Below, piece after piece: positions 1-10,339 of a stretch of DNA of 64,000 nt. This DNA is from Schistocerca nitens (taxonomy: Eukaryota > Arthropoda > Insecta > Orthoptera > Acrididae). The stretch covers positions 732,637,450-732,701,449 of the forward strand of contig NC_064615.1 in the NCBI RefSeq assembly GCF_023898315.1, written 5' to 3'. Below the pieces are notes generated by a model, which had not been told where the DNA came from, ran no database searches, and was given only the letters and a program-made list of their open reading frames with translations. Made by a program: the position numbers and the translations under genes. How positions within the stretch are numbered: the first letter of the stretch is position 1; each line of letters starts with the position of its first letter.

Positions 1-1963
1 CCTTTAGAATTTGAAAGAGAGTATTCCAGTCAACATTGTCAAAAGCTTTCTCTAAGTCTACAAATGCTAGAAACGTAGGCTTGCCTTTCCTTAATCTTTC
101 TTCTAAGATAAGTCGTAAGGTCAGTATTGCCTCACGTGTTCCAGTATTTCTACGGAATCCAAACTGATCTTCCCCGAGGTCGGCTTCTACCAGTTTTTCC
201 ATTCGTCTGTAAAGAATTCGTGTTAGTATTTTGCAGCTGTGGCTTATTAAACTGATTGTTCGGTAATTCTCACATCTGTCAACACCTGCTTTCTTTGGGA
301 TTGGAATTATTATATTCTTCTTGAAGTCTGAGGGTATTTCGCCTGTTTCATACATCTTGCTCACCAGATGGTAGAGTTTTGTCAGGACTGGCTCTCCCAA
401 GGCCGTCAGTAGTTCCAATGGAATGTTGTCTACTCCGGGGGCCTTGTTTCGACTCAGGTCTTTCAGTGCTCTGTCAAACTCTTCACGCAGTATAGTATCT
501 CCCATTTGATCTTCATCTACATCCTCTTCCATTTCCATAATATTGTCCTCAAGTACATCGCCCTTGTATAGACCCTCTATATACTCCTTCCACCTTTCTG
601 CTTTCCCTTCTTTGCTTAGAACTGGGTTCCCATCTGAGCTCTTGATGTTCATAGAAGTGGTTCTCTTATCTCCAAAGGTCTCTTTAATTTTCCTGTAGGC
701 AGTATCTATCTTACCCCTAGTGAGATAAGCCTCTACATCCTTACATTTGTCCTCTAGCCATCCCTGCTTAGCCATTTTGCACTTCCTGTCAATCTCATTT
801 TTGAGACGTTTGTATTCCTTTTTGCCTGCTTCATTTACTGCATTTTTATATTTTCTCCTTTCATCAATTAAACTCAATATTTCTTCTGTTACCCAAGGAT
901 TTCTACTAGCCCTCGTCTTTTTACCTACTTTATCCTCTGCTGCCTTCACTACTTCATCCCTCAAAGCTACCCATTCTTCTTCTACTGTATTTCTTTCCCC
1001 CATTCCTATCAATTGTTCCCTTATGCTCTCCCTGAAACTCTGTACAACCTCTGGTTCTTTCAGTTTACCCAGGTCCCATCTCCTTAAATTCCCACCTTTT
1101 TGCAGTTTCTTCAGTTTTAATCTACAGGTCATAACCAATAGATTGTGGTCAGAGTCCACATCTGCCCCTGGAAATGTCTTACAATTTAAAACCTGGTTCC
1201 TAAATCTCTGTCTTACCATTATATAATCTATCTGATACCTTTTAGTATCTCCAGGGTTCTTCCATGTATACAACCTTCTATCATGATTCTTAAACCAAGT
1301 GTTAGCTATGATTAAGTTGTGCTCTGTGCAAAATTCTACCAGGCGGCTTCCTCTTTCATTTCTTAGCCCCAATCCATATTCACCTACTACGTTTCCTTCT
1401 CTCCCTTTTCCTACACTCGAATTCCAGTCACCCATGACTATTAAATTTTCGTCTCCCTTCACTATCTGAATAATTTCTTTTATTTCATCATACATTTCTT
1501 CAATTTCTTCGTCATCTGCAGAGCTAGTTGGCATATAAACTTGTACTACTGTAGTAGGTGTGGGCTTCGTATCTATCTTGGCCACAATAATGCGTTCACT
1601 AAGCTGTTTGTAGTAGCTTACCCGCGTTGCTATTTTCCTATTCATTATTAAACCTACTCCTGCATTACCCATATTTGACTTTGTGTTTATAACCTTGTAG
1701 TCGCCTGACCAGAAGTCTTGTTCCTCCCGCCACCGAACTTCACTAATTCCCACTATATCTAACTTTAACCTATCCATTTCCCTTTTCAAATTTTCTAACC
1801 TACCTGCCCGATTAAGGGACCTGACATTCCACGCTCCGATCCGTAGAACGCCAGTTTTCTTTCTCCTGATAACGACATCCTCTTGAGTAGTACCCGCCCG
1901 GAGATCCGAATGGGGGACTATTTTACCTCCGGAATATTTTACCCAAGAGGACGCCATCATCAT
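1..1963 (-). CDS. RTE-clade LINE polyprotein: endonuclease plus start of reverse transcriptase (partial at window edge)
   Basis: I translated this frame codon by codon. It is open for 654 codons, from three consecutive ATGs (1963-1955, preceded directly by an in-frame TAA) to the window edge, with no stop or frameshift. An APE-type endonuclease comes first: WNVRSL at residues 45-50, the metal-binding Glu in SEVRW at about 75, GDWN at 178-181 and SDHN at 271-274. A linker follows, then the reverse transcriptase: KAPGVDN near 507, YRTISLISH near 566, QFGFR near 599, and motif A (VDLEKAFDN) with catalytic Asp near 636. The rest, including the catalytic FADD box, lies outside the window. Such proteins nick genomic DNA and copy their own RNA at the nick. 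The order and motif spellings match the RTE/BovB clade. It is the only LINE here with no visible lesion, so a recent insertion is likely. Confidence 0.93.
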   Translation of the reverse strand, partial: MMMASSWVKYSGGKIVPHSDLRAGTTQEDVVIRRKKTGVLRIGAWNVRSLNRAGRLENLKREMDRLKLDIVGISEVRWREEQDFWSGDYKVINTKSNMGNAGVGLIMNRKIATRVSYYKQLSERIIVAKIDTKPTPTTVVQVYMPTSSADDEEIEEMYDEIKEIIQIVKGDENLIVMGDWNSSVGKGREGNVVGEYGLGLRNERGSRLVEFCTEHNLIIANTWFKNHDRRLYTWKNPGDTKRYQIDYIMVRQRFRNQVLNCKTFPGADVDSDHNLLVMTCRLKLKKLQKGGNLRRWDLGKLKEPEVVQSFRESIREQLIGMGERNTVEEEWVALRDEVVKAAEDKVGKKTRASRNPWVTEEILSLIDERRKYKNAVNEAGKKEYKRLKNEIDRKCKMAKQGWLEDKCKDVEAYLTRGKIDTAYRKIKETFGDKRTTSMNIKSSDGNPVLSKEGKAERWKEYIEGLYKGDVLEDNIMEMEEDVDEDQMGDTILREEFDRALKDLSRNKAPGVDNIPLELLTALGEPVLTKLYHLVSKMYETGEIPSDFKKNIIIPIPKKAGVDRCENYRTISLISHSCKILTRILYRRMEKLVEADLGEDQFGFRRNTGTREAILTLRLILEERLRKGKPTFLAFVDLEKAFDNVDWNTLFQILK

Positions 1964-2336
1964 TTAATCATACAGTAAAGCTGCATGCCCTCGGGAAAAA
2001 TTACGGCCGTAGTTTCCCCTTGCTTTCAGCCGTTCGCAGTACCAGCACAGCAAGGCCGTTTTGGTTATTGTTACAAGGCCAGATCAGTCAATCATCCAGA
2101 CTGTTGCCCTTGCAACTACTGAAAAGGCTGCTGACCCTCTTCAGGAACCACACGTTTGTCTGGCCTCTCAACAGATACCCCTCCGTTGTGGTTGTACCTA
2201 CGGTACGGCTATCTGTATCGCTGAGGCACGCAAGCCTCCCCACCAACGGCAAGGTCCATGGTTCATGGGGGGGGAGGGAAAGACCCTTAAGCGGATGATA
2301 AACCAACGCGTCGGTGGATTGTCGAAACCGAGGTAC
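1964..2336 (-). other. 5' leader of the RTE-type LINE
   Basis: This stretch lies upstream of the LINE start codons and contains several short overlapping frames, the longest about 70 to 100 codons on either strand, none with a recognisable domain. I recognise the sequence as the leader that accompanies this LINE family in Schistocerca, which is from memory and not shown by the window. An RTE promoter would be expected here. The left duplication of the next SINE (2337-2345) marks the outer limit I can support. Confidence 0.55.
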
Positions 2337-2345
2337 CAGTCAGCC

Positions 2346-2539
2346 GGCCGGCTGGAGTAGCTGAGCGGTTCTAGGCGCTACATCTAGTACCGCGCGACCG
2401 CTACAGTCGCAGGTTCAAATCCTGCCTCGGACATGGATGTGTGTGATGTCCTTAGGTTAGTTAGGTTTAAGTAGTTCTAAGTTCTAGAGGACTGATGACC
2501 TCAGAAGTTGAGTCCCATAGCTCTCAGAGCCATTTGAAA
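2346..2539 (+). mobile_element. tRNA-derived SINE, copy 1
   Basis: The head resembles a tRNA with a long variable arm. The A box reads as a variant of TGGCCGAGCGG (here TAGCTGAGCGG) and the B box is GGTTCAAATCC. The tail contains the shared block GGTTAGTTAGGTTTAAGTAG and ends in CAGAGCCATTTGAA. Nine-base duplications CAGTCAGCC flank it at 2337-2345 and 2540-2548. It was made from a polymerase III transcript and inserted by LINE machinery. It sits next to the RTE leader. Confidence 0.92.
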
Positions 2540-2703
2540 CAGTCAGCCATTTTCAATCTAGTTTTCGGAAATACCGGTCAGACCTATTTCCGCAACAGTA
2601 TGGTAATACTCAGGGTACATCCTGAGCGTCATCATTTCTACTAATGCTGTCAATAGTATCTCTTGCACACGAAAGAGCCCAGTAAAATGTTTCTTATTTC
2701 TGG

Positions 2704-3454
2704 ATGCCTTTGCGGTATTCTGCTCGTTTTCCACTCTCACAGGTTGGTGCTGCTACAATTGATGGTTCAAAGCAAGGGGAGAAAGTCGAGTGTTCTGTTA
2801 TTTACAAAGATTTTATCATTAAAATCTACCAATCAAGTCACTTCACGGTGCACTATGTAGAGCTGAGGGCAGTCAAGAAGGCACTGGATTGGATGAGACA
2901 TCTGGGTGGAGAGAAGTTTCTTGTCTGCACGGACTCTCAAAGTACCTTACATGCTACTCAACAAATGTTCACGGCAGATACGACACTTTAGATGGTCCAT
3001 GACACTACCCACCTCCTACACAGAGAGAAGAAAGAAGAATCGATCCTCGGACAAATGGGAATCGAGGATAACGAGGAAGCTGACAGAGCAGTGAAAGCAG
3101 CCTGCCAGTAAAATACCACAGTTCAACTTAACGTTCCCCCAAAGCCTGTCATGCCACGGGTAACAAAGAGGGTGGTTGCTAGGTGGAAGATACAGTGGCT
3201 GGAAGTGGCTAACAATAACCTATGGCCAGTCTAACCAACTATTCGATCATAGCACACTTTCGATCTCCGAGAAGGGACGAAGTAGTCCACACTCAATGCG
3301 TAGCAGACACTTCCCAGTGGTTCATGTTTATCTCTTGTGGCTTGAAGGTCCACCGGAATCCGGTGTTTGCTGCGTCCTATTCATGGTGGATCATGTTTTA
3401 TTGTTGTGTGTTTTGTATGCTGATAAGACGGAGCCTTTGCTCTACCGGACTTAG
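2704..3454 (+). pseudogene. Decayed LINE C-terminus: RNase H domain plus downstream region (I/R1-like)
   Basis: Translation in shifting frames gives the order of a LINE RNase H: a first Asp in IDGSK, a Glu in VELRAVKKALDW, an Asp in CTDSQS, then in another frame a C-terminal helix with GIEDNEEADRA near 3060-3090. Downstream (3176-3454) a weak match to the region that follows RNase H in I-group LINEs is visible (EGPPESGVC, DHVLLLC). At least two frameshifts and several stops separate the pieces. No reverse transcriptase precedes it, so this is a 5'-truncated copy. RNase H is found in the I and R1 groups but not in RTE or CR1, so it is not part of the neighbouring RTE element. Confidence 0.68.
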
Positions 3455-3526
3455 CCTCAGTTTCAGGCGATGACGTAGCACTAGCGAATAAATATGTGAC
3501 TGCAGGCTTTCTCAGCGTATCCCAAT

Positions 3527-3710
3527 GATAAAACCCTTTCAGATGATCAACCGAGTGGTAGTGTCGTCCTGTCGCAATGTTTCAATGAGTTTCGGACCCA
3601 TGATCTTCAGGCAAAGATGGATTCGTCTGCGTATGATGGGTACGAAACTCATTGAAACATTGCGTTAAGACGATGTTAGCACTTAGTTGATGACCCAAGA
3701 GGATTTTATC
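3527..3710. repeat. Foldback (long inverted repeat), MITE-like
   Basis: The left arm (about 3527-3601) and right arm (about 3636-3710) are reverse complements around a loop of about 35 bases. The inner 29 bases match at 28 positions; the outer parts match at roughly 70 percent. Both outer ends read GATAAAA or its complement. There is no coding capacity. It could be a miniature inverted-repeat transposon or a fragment of a larger palindromic repeat; I see no clear target-site duplication. Confidence 0.7.
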
Positions 3711-5394
3711 AATAGCAACTAACTATTGACATTTTATGTGGCCTCAGAACTCCTACCCAATGTAATTGGACGAAGATTTTGTTTTTTGGGGTCACTGGCT
3801 CTTCTTATTCATTTTGTGATCAACTAGCCATCTGAGTGCCCTTCACTATTAAATATGAGAAAAGTACGAATAGATATACAGAAGATCGTATGTGAAATGT
3901 TTTTTCACTGTGGATGTAGCTACATGGCCTTTGCTTTTCGTTTTTACAATCATAACTACACATACACAAGTGCTACGATCTTGAGGAAGGGCGGTAAACA
4001 CCACGCTTTTAGCGCCCAACAATTATGAATTCAACCACCCATATGTAAAGCAATAGAGATATTTTACATCTCTAGTTGGTCTTACACATCCACATCTTTT
4101 TTGCAGAACAATTTCCCTGTTTCTCATCGAGAGTAATGTTCTCCCTTGCAATGTGAGTTCTACCACCGCCACTAGCCCTGTCTCGTCACCACAGATTCTC
4201 GCAGTTGTCTGAACTCTGTCAATACTTACACCTTGTATGAAACACTCTCTATCTAGGGAGTAAACAAGCTCTATTACTTGCTTTAAGCTTTACTTGCTAG
4301 ACACACTACCAAAAGATTCCCTGAAGTCTTTTGGCATTTCATTTGTCATGTTTGTTCATGTCTGAATCAGTTTCCATTGCCTTTGCGTCTTTTGGAGAAT
4401 TTTACTTGCATAATAGTCCATAGTTCACTTGATAGAATAATTGTCTTTGTGGAGCCATTCATTTTCATCCCAAGTACCTGAGCTTTCCTACACTTGGAAT
4501 CTTGACTTCACGTTCCTTGTAATACTTGTTTTTACGAATTTAAACAAAATTTTCTGTTCCTATGGCTTCACTAGGTCGAGTTCAGAATCATCACTGATAA
4601 TACAAGGCCTGAGGTCACTACTGTTACCATCAAAAGATTGTCCTAATATACACAAAGCGTCAATAGAACTTATTTTCCAACTTTCTGAAGAGCTTACTTC
4701 ACTAGTAGAAGCCATTTCGACCAGATGAATCTCGTCAAACTATTGCAACAATTATTGTACACTATATTTATATCACTGCTGTGTAAGACTGGGATGAGTT
4801 GTGGTGAGCTGTGTAGCTGTTCAGTGTGATGCATCTGCTGCTGTACCTGTTGGACTTGTGAAACATCAGCTGCTGCAGCTCTTGGACTGCAGCTCTTGGA
4901 CTGTACCGAACATATTGCTTGGTGCCCCAGGCCTCAAACTCTAGGACAACCTGCTGCCTCTGAGGATGCCCCCTACCTGCTTCTCTGTCTGCTGTCAGCT
5001 CGCGGCTGTTCTCAGCCAAGAGACATCTCTACTGCCTGCGTGGAATGGTTCCTACCTACACTGATGTCTGCTGCAATTACTAACTTCTGCTGTCCTGTCC
5101 TCTATCAACTCAGAATGTTGAAGTCACCACAACTTCCTACAGGTATTATAGTCAGGGTAACAAAACCAGTCGCCACAACTTCCTGCAGGTGTTATAGTCA
5201 CGGTAAGAAAACCTATCAGTTCTTAATCATGTGGCCTTATGGTCTACATGATACCAACACCATGATTGGCACCAGTGTCATCTCTCATTATTTTGTAATT
5301 TTCAACTTGACACCGATGTTCACTTATGTTCTGGTGAGTATTTTTATTGTCTCACTATAGGTGCTAGTAGTGCTCCGTAAGTTCTTCGTAATGT
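3711..5394. other. No gene recognised; two short tandem duplications
   Basis: No transposon domain or exon is recognisable. The longest frame (4896-5360, plus strand, 154 codons) has biased low-information composition and no motif, so I do not call it a gene. A 14-base unit CTGCAGCTCTTGGA is repeated exactly at 4873-4886 and 4887-4900. A 46-base unit is tandemly duplicated at 5122-5167 and 5168-5213 with five mismatches. Confidence 0.6.
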
Positions 5395-5635
5395 TATGCA
5401 AATCAATGTCCTAACTGCATGAAAATGCAGTCTTTCACGACGGCGCTGTTGTACAAAACAGTTTGAAACTGTTGGCAGAATATTTTCCTCCTGAAACACT
5501 TCAGTTGTTCCGACACTTTATGACGACCATTGTTCCTGTATGGCTGTAAATTGTATGAAATAATGGACAAAGTGGTTATGGGTTCTCTGCTGGCCCTAGC
5601 AATGGCCAATTTTTTTATGAACCATTCTGAGGAAC

Positions 5636-5819
5636 GCCGGCCGGTGTGGCCGAGCGGTTCTAGGTGCTACAGTCTGGAACGGTCGCAGGTTCGAATCTTG
5701 TCTTGAGCATGGATGTGAGTGGTGTCCTTAGGTTAGTTAGGTTTAAGTAGTTCTAAGTTCTAGGGGACTGATGACCTCAGCAGTTAAGTTCCATAGTGCT
5801 CAGAGCCATTTCAACCATT
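5636..5819 (+). mobile_element. tRNA-derived SINE, copy 2, inside the Penelope-like element
   Basis: The copy has A box TGGCCGAGCGG, B box GGTTCGAATC and the shared tail ending CAGAGCCATTTCAACCATT. Eight-base duplications TGAGGAAC lie at 5628-5635 and 5820-5827. A short internal deletion removes the bases between the anticodon-like arm and the B-box arm. It interrupts the Penelope reverse transcriptase between ANFF and the catalytic Asp-Asp box, so it is younger than that element. Confidence 0.93.
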
Positions 5820-6540
5820 TGAGGAACATGCATTAAATTTGGCTGCCCTTCATCCATCTTCATTTTATCGTTTTGATGACACGTTTATGAGCGGCCACGT
5901 GGCGTAGAAGCTCTTCATCACTTCCATGAACATACGACGAGCGTGTGCCCAGACAGGCAGTTCACTGTTGAGACAGAGAAAAAAGAGGGAAGGCTGCTAT
6001 TTTTAGATGTTTTAGTACAACGGAAGTTGGATGGACGTCTCGCCATTCAGTGTAGCGCAAACTGATGAACACCGATTGATATCTTAGCTCCCAGCGCTTT
6101 CACCAACCACTCCGGAAGACAGCAGTTTTAAATACTCTGGTACACAGTGTAAAAACTGTTTGTGACGACTACTACTTGGATTCTGAAATTAAACATCTGA
6201 AGTATGTGTTCCAAAGGAATGGCTATGTGTCACATGGTATGAAGTCAGCGCGCTCCAAACAAAGGAAATGTGAAAATTCTGAACATTCACGTGATGACTG
6301 CTGACTGATCCTGACTGCATTCCTTCCCTTCTGTGGCGCTGTATCCAGCAAAATAGGTAGAGTCCTTTGAGGACGAGTTACCAGATCTATTTTCCGACCT
6401 CCGAAGAAGATAAAGTAGATTCTACGCACTGTTAAGGACAGTCCTGGTCTCAGGTTCCCTTGGATTTATAACATCCGTTGTAAATGAGGAAGCAATTACA
6501 TCGGTCAGTCGGTTCACACCATTTCTGATCACTGTGCAGA

Positions 6541-7334
6541 TATTTCTTTTTTTCCTTTATTGAGTTTCGATTCCCCCCCCCCTCCCCCCCAAGGGGGCGG
6601 GCTGGTAGCAGCTTAGTATGCTGCTCTTCAGGCTACAAAATTTGTTTTAAAAAATGAAAATAATAAATAATAAAAGCAGGCGATAAAATCGGTGAAGTAA
6701 ATGGTAAAATGGCGGAAAATTGTGGAACATAAAACATAAAACAAAAGGTTGGTGATGCTAATAAAATACACAGAAGCTGACAGGTAAAATAATAGACAGA
6801 CCATTAAAAAACACGGCGACAGTCTGGTTTCTGTTCGCAAGAGATATAAAAATCACATACAGCGACAGCATGATTTCTGTTCCCAACACTTTGGAAAGAC
6901 ACACAACAATGAACACTCACTTGAACAGTGCACTAAACAGTTGGCACAAATATGACACACCACAGCTGAGGGCAGATGGGGGGGACCTGGACGGATGATG
7001 GTAAAGAAAAGGGGGGAAGGGGAGGAAAAACGAAGTGGTGGGGGAGAGGGGGAAGGAACCGACGGAGGACGAGGACTCATAAGAGAGGACGGGGGGGGGG
7101 GGGGGCTGGGCAGATGCGAGAGGCAGTGGGGAAAGGCAGAGGAGGGGAATGCAAGAGGACTCGGGGGCGGGGGAGGAGAAGGGAGGCAGAGAGAGTGTAG
7201 GTGGGGAAAAAACAGGATGGGAGGGGGGGGGGAGAGGGAGCCTGGGGAAGGACAGAGAAAACGAGGGGGAGATGAGGATCATAGTTGATAGGAGGGATAA
7301 ATGGAGGGAGAGAGAACATCATCTTGGAGGGGGA
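6541..7334 (-). mobile_element. 5'-truncated LINE 3' end inserted in the Penelope-like element
   Basis: Ten-base duplications ACTGTGCAGA at 6531-6540 and 7335-7344 flank a 794-base insert. On the minus strand it ends with AATAAA followed by a purine-rich A tail (complement of 6541-6560), as expected for a retroposed 3' end. Just inside that tail is a G/C-rich block; the opposite part is very pyrimidine-rich (proline-rich when read on the minus strand, 6917-7322). I associate it with a Jockey-type LINE 3' region from memory of the family. Joining the flanks makes the Penelope protein continue, which confirms the boundaries. Confidence 0.75.
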
Positions 7335-7849
7335 ACTGTGCAGACCATCAACGGCACATTAAAAAGCAAGAATGGGAGAAATATGCTGTTGAGCACAGCC
7401 TGCCAAACATAAAATACTGTCTGATGGAAAAAAGGTTTGTCCCAAGATGCTACAGTCTGGGATTCTATAATTAAAGAGGCTGTAGAAATAAGAAAGTGCG
7501 AAAAATCTTGAAAAGTGACAGGAGATATAGTCTTAGCGGTGCATGAAGCGAGCACTCCATGCCGAGAAGAGCCAGTGATATTCACTGCAATGTTTATACT
7601 ATGGTGGGAGCTGTGGCGTCACTAGTGCAGACGTTGACACGATCTGCGACAGCCTTACGTAATTACCGGCCAATTAGAAACCATCTATGGGCTATACAAG
7701 GCCACCACAGCAGCAGTTTTGACATCAGTTGATCCTGAAGAAGAATGCGGAGGTAATCGCCGAAAGCTCGAGGTTTTATTCTGAAGTGAAGCGGCATGGA
7801 GTCCGAGAGTGTTTTATACAACTACCTGCATGCGTTTCCATGCTACACC

Positions 7850-8049
7850 GAAAATGGTTCAAATGGCTCTGAGCACTATGGGACTTATCATATGAGGTCA
7901 TCAGTCCCCTAGAACTCAGAACTACTTAAACCTAACTAACCTAAGGACATCACACACATCCGTCCCCAAGGCAGGATTCGAACCTGCGACCGTAGCAGTC
8001 TCGCGGTTCCGGACTGAAGCGCCTAGAACCGCTTGGCCGCCGCAACCGG
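7850..8049 (-). mobile_element. tRNA-derived SINE, copy 3
   Basis: This is the complement of the same SINE: tail at 7853-7950, B box complement near 7975-7985, A box complement near 8030-8040. Twelve-base duplications CCATGCTACACC lie at 7838-7849 and 8050-8061. It sits just beyond the recognisable end of the Penelope-like element. Confidence 0.94.
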
Positions 8050-8323
8050 CCATGCTACACCAATTTATAATTTTACAGAAAATTAATTCATAACAATTAC
8101 CTGAACACAGCCACAGAGGGCAAACAAATACTGCGCGACAAAAACGTACAGACATGTTCTAGCTACTGTGTGGCCAGCTGTTGATCCCATAGTTATTACA
8201 GATTTAAGTCTGACGGTATTTTGTCTCACGAGAGAGTTTGACCGACGGATGAATAGGCGTTCTTACGTGAAAAACCGCAGTTGTAAACATTGTCTGACGT
8301 GTTTGTACCGTTTATGCTGGCAG

Positions 8324-8614
8324 GGAAGACGCTGCTGCTGACGCCGGAACCGCCCGAGCCGCCTCCGGCACTGGCTCAGACTCCGCCAGACGACAGCAAG
8401 CAGGAGACGGCGGCCACGTCGGTGCCCAGCTCGGGGTCGGCGGCGGGGCGTCGCAGCGCGAGCGCCAGTGCCAGCGCCGCGGCGCACCACGGCCACGCCC
8501 CCAGCAGTCGGCCGGCGTCGGGCAGCGCGTGCACGGGGGACCCCACGGCGCGCCGCCTGCTGGGCGCGCTCTGCGTCGACAAGCAGTACCTCGAGCAGCT
8601 GCTCCAAAATCCCG
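8324..8614 (+). CDS. Putative host-gene internal exon, unidentified protein
   Basis: A sharply bounded GC-rich block (about 70 percent G+C by eye, in an AT-rich setting) begins after an acceptor-like T-rich tract ending GCTGGCAG at 8323 and ends at a donor-like CCCG|GTCAGT. The frame is open throughout. It encodes a Pro/Ser/Ala-rich low-complexity segment and then a conserved-looking piece, DPTARRLLGALC followed by VDKQYLEQLLQNP. The exon ends one base into a codon. That G joins the AT that starts the putative exon at 33612 to make an Asp codon, giving a continuous frame. No transposon family explains it. The frame also continues unspliced to a stop near 8673, so a terminal exon is the alternative. 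I do not recognise the protein. Confidence 0.5.
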
Positions 8615-8847
8615 GTCAGTCTCAACCCTCTCACCGCTCCTTCCCCCACCCAAGTCGTACACCTTGTGTGTGAGTGGCAAACAGTGGCAAAGCAACATAT
8701 TAATATTCTACCTGGCCCATTCGGAGAACGAGTGTGGGGTAAATATTGCTTGTATGACCCTCAACGAGTGCTTGCGAGTCTTAGTTTATGTTCGCATTTC
8801 TCATGGAAGAGGCGAACTGCTGGGATGAGAATATTCGCAGAAAATTA

Positions 8848-10285
8848 CACTACTGGCCATTAAAATTGCTACACCACGAAGATGACCTGCCTACAGACGC
8901 GAAATTTAACCGACAGGAAGAAGATGCTGTGATATGCAAATGATTAGCTTTTCAGAACATTCACACAAGGTTGGCGCCGGTGGCGACACCTACAACGTGC
9001 TGACATGAGGAAAGTTTCCAACCGATTTCTCATACACAAACAGCAGTTGACCGGCGTTGCCTGGTGAAACGTTGTTGTTATTCCTCTTGTAAGGAGGAGA
9101 CATGCGTACCATCACGTTTCCGACTTTGATAAAGGTCGGATTGTAGCCTATCGCGATTGCGGTTTATCGTATCGCGACATTGCTGCTCGCGTTGGTCGAG
9201 ATCCAATGACTGTCAGCAGAATATGGAATTGGTGCGTTCAGGAGGGTAATACGGAACGCCGTGCTGGATTCCAATGGCCTCGTATCACTAGCAGTCGAGA
9301 TGACAGGAATCTTATCCGCATGGCTGTAACGGATCGTGCAGCCACGTCTCGATCCCTGAGTCAACAGATGGGGACGTTAGCAAGACAACAACCATCTGCA
9401 CGAACAGTTCGACGACGTTTGCAGCACCATGGACTACCAGCTCGGACACCATGGCTGCGTTTACCCTTGACGCTGCATCACAGACAGGAGCTCCTGCGAT
9501 GGTGTACTCAACGACGAACCTGGGTGCACGAATGGCATAACGTCATTTTTTCGGATGAATCCAGGTTCTGTTTACAGCATCATGATGGTCGCATCCGTGT
9601 TTGGTGACATCGCTGTGAACGCACGTTGCAAGCTTGTATTCGTCATCTCCATACTGGTGTATCACCCGGCGTGATGGTATGGGGTGCCATTGGTTACACG
9701 TCTCGGTCACCTCTTGTTCGCATTGACGGCACTTTGAACATTGGACATTGGACATTGGACGTTACATTTCAGATGTGTTACTACCATTGGCTCCATCCTT
9801 CATTCGATCCCTTAGAACCCCTGCATTTCAGCAGGATAATGTACGACCGCATGTTGCAGGTCCTGTACGGGCGTTTCTGGATACAGAAAATGTTCGACTG
9901 CTGCCCTGGGCAGCAAATTCCCCAGATCTCTCACCAATTGAGAACATCTGGTCAATGGTGGCCGAGCAACTGGCCCGTGACAATACACCAGTCACTACTC
10001 TTGATGAACTGTGGTATCGTGTTGAAGCTGCATGGGCATTGAAGCTGCATGGGCAGCTGTACCTGTACACGCCATCCAAGCTCTGTTTGACTCAATGCCC
10101 TGGCGTATCAAGGCCGTTATTGCGCCCAGAGGTCGTTGTTCTGGGTACTGATTTCTCAGGATCTATGCACCCAAATTGCGTGAAAATGTAATCACACTCA
10201 GTTCTAGTATAATATATTTGTGTAATGAATACCCGTTTATCATCTGCATTTCTTCTTGGTGTAGCAATTTTAATGGCCATTGGTG
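8848..10285 (+). mobile_element. Tc1/mariner-superfamily DNA transposon A, with terminal inverted repeats
   Basis: TA dinucleotides at 8846-8847 and 10286-10287 bracket the element. The terminal repeats share GGCCATTAAAATTGCTACAC and neighbouring bases (left about 8854-8885, right about 10250-10280). The 1438-base length is normal for a Tc1-like transposon. It carries one plus-strand transposase gene that is now broken. It lies in the putative long intron of the host gene, next to an RTE fragment. Confidence 0.92.
9102..10130 (+). pseudogene. Tc1-like transposase of element A (DD34E), inactivated
   Basis: The protein would bind the terminal repeats and catalyse cut-and-paste at TA. Visible parts are an N-terminal helix-turn-helix region (FDKGRIVAYRDCG then DIAARVGRDPMTVSRIW near 9120-9225), the first catalytic Asp in IFSDESRFC (about 9545), GVMVWGAIGYTSRSPLVRIDGTL, the second Asp in FQQDNVRPH (about 9830), and Glu in SPDLSPIENIW, 34 residues after the second Asp by my count. 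Damage: a frameshift just after the ATG at 9102, a TGA at 9605, a 7-base unit ATTGGAC present three times at 9740-9760, and a 17-base tandem duplication at 10022-10055. The product cannot be made. Confidence 0.9.
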
Positions 10286-10339
10286 TAGTTCTAAAATATT
10301 CTGTTAGGTCTGTGTGAAATAAATTTGTCTAGAATTACT

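Larger units (their letters stand above)
5410..7830 (+). pseudogene. Penelope-like element: reverse transcriptase and GIY-YIG endonuclease, decayed and split by two insertions
   Basis: Shifting-frame translation gives the Penelope reverse transcriptase series: AEYFPPETLQLFRHF near 5470-5520, then ANFFMNH just before the SINE, RFDDTF after it (the YVDD-type catalytic box, damaged), FTVETEK and a damaged FLDVLVQRKLDG near 5960-6040. A GIY-YIG endonuclease core follows at about 6440-6520 (SNYIGQSVHTISDHC). The frame resumes after the LINE insertion with HQRHIKKQEWEKYAVEHS, and a C-terminal SIIKEAVEIR lies near 7455. The arrangement of reverse transcriptase plus GIY-YIG is diagnostic of Penelope-like elements. 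Many stops and shifts make it non-functional. Insertions are a SINE (5636-5819) and a LINE tail (6541-7334). Confidence 0.82.

Noticed and set aside
2346..2539. CTGATGA in the SINE core as a hammerhead ribozyme
   Set aside because: The core CUGANGA is present, but no stem II fits before the next GAA and the base after it is not A.
4896..5360. 154-codon open frame on the plus strand
   Set aside because: Low-information composition, no motif, no splice signals or start context that would support it; likely chance.
6853..7412. Several 75 to 120-codon frames on both strands
   Set aside because: They are the G/C-rich low-complexity part of an inserted LINE 3' region and appear open in many frames for compositional reasons.
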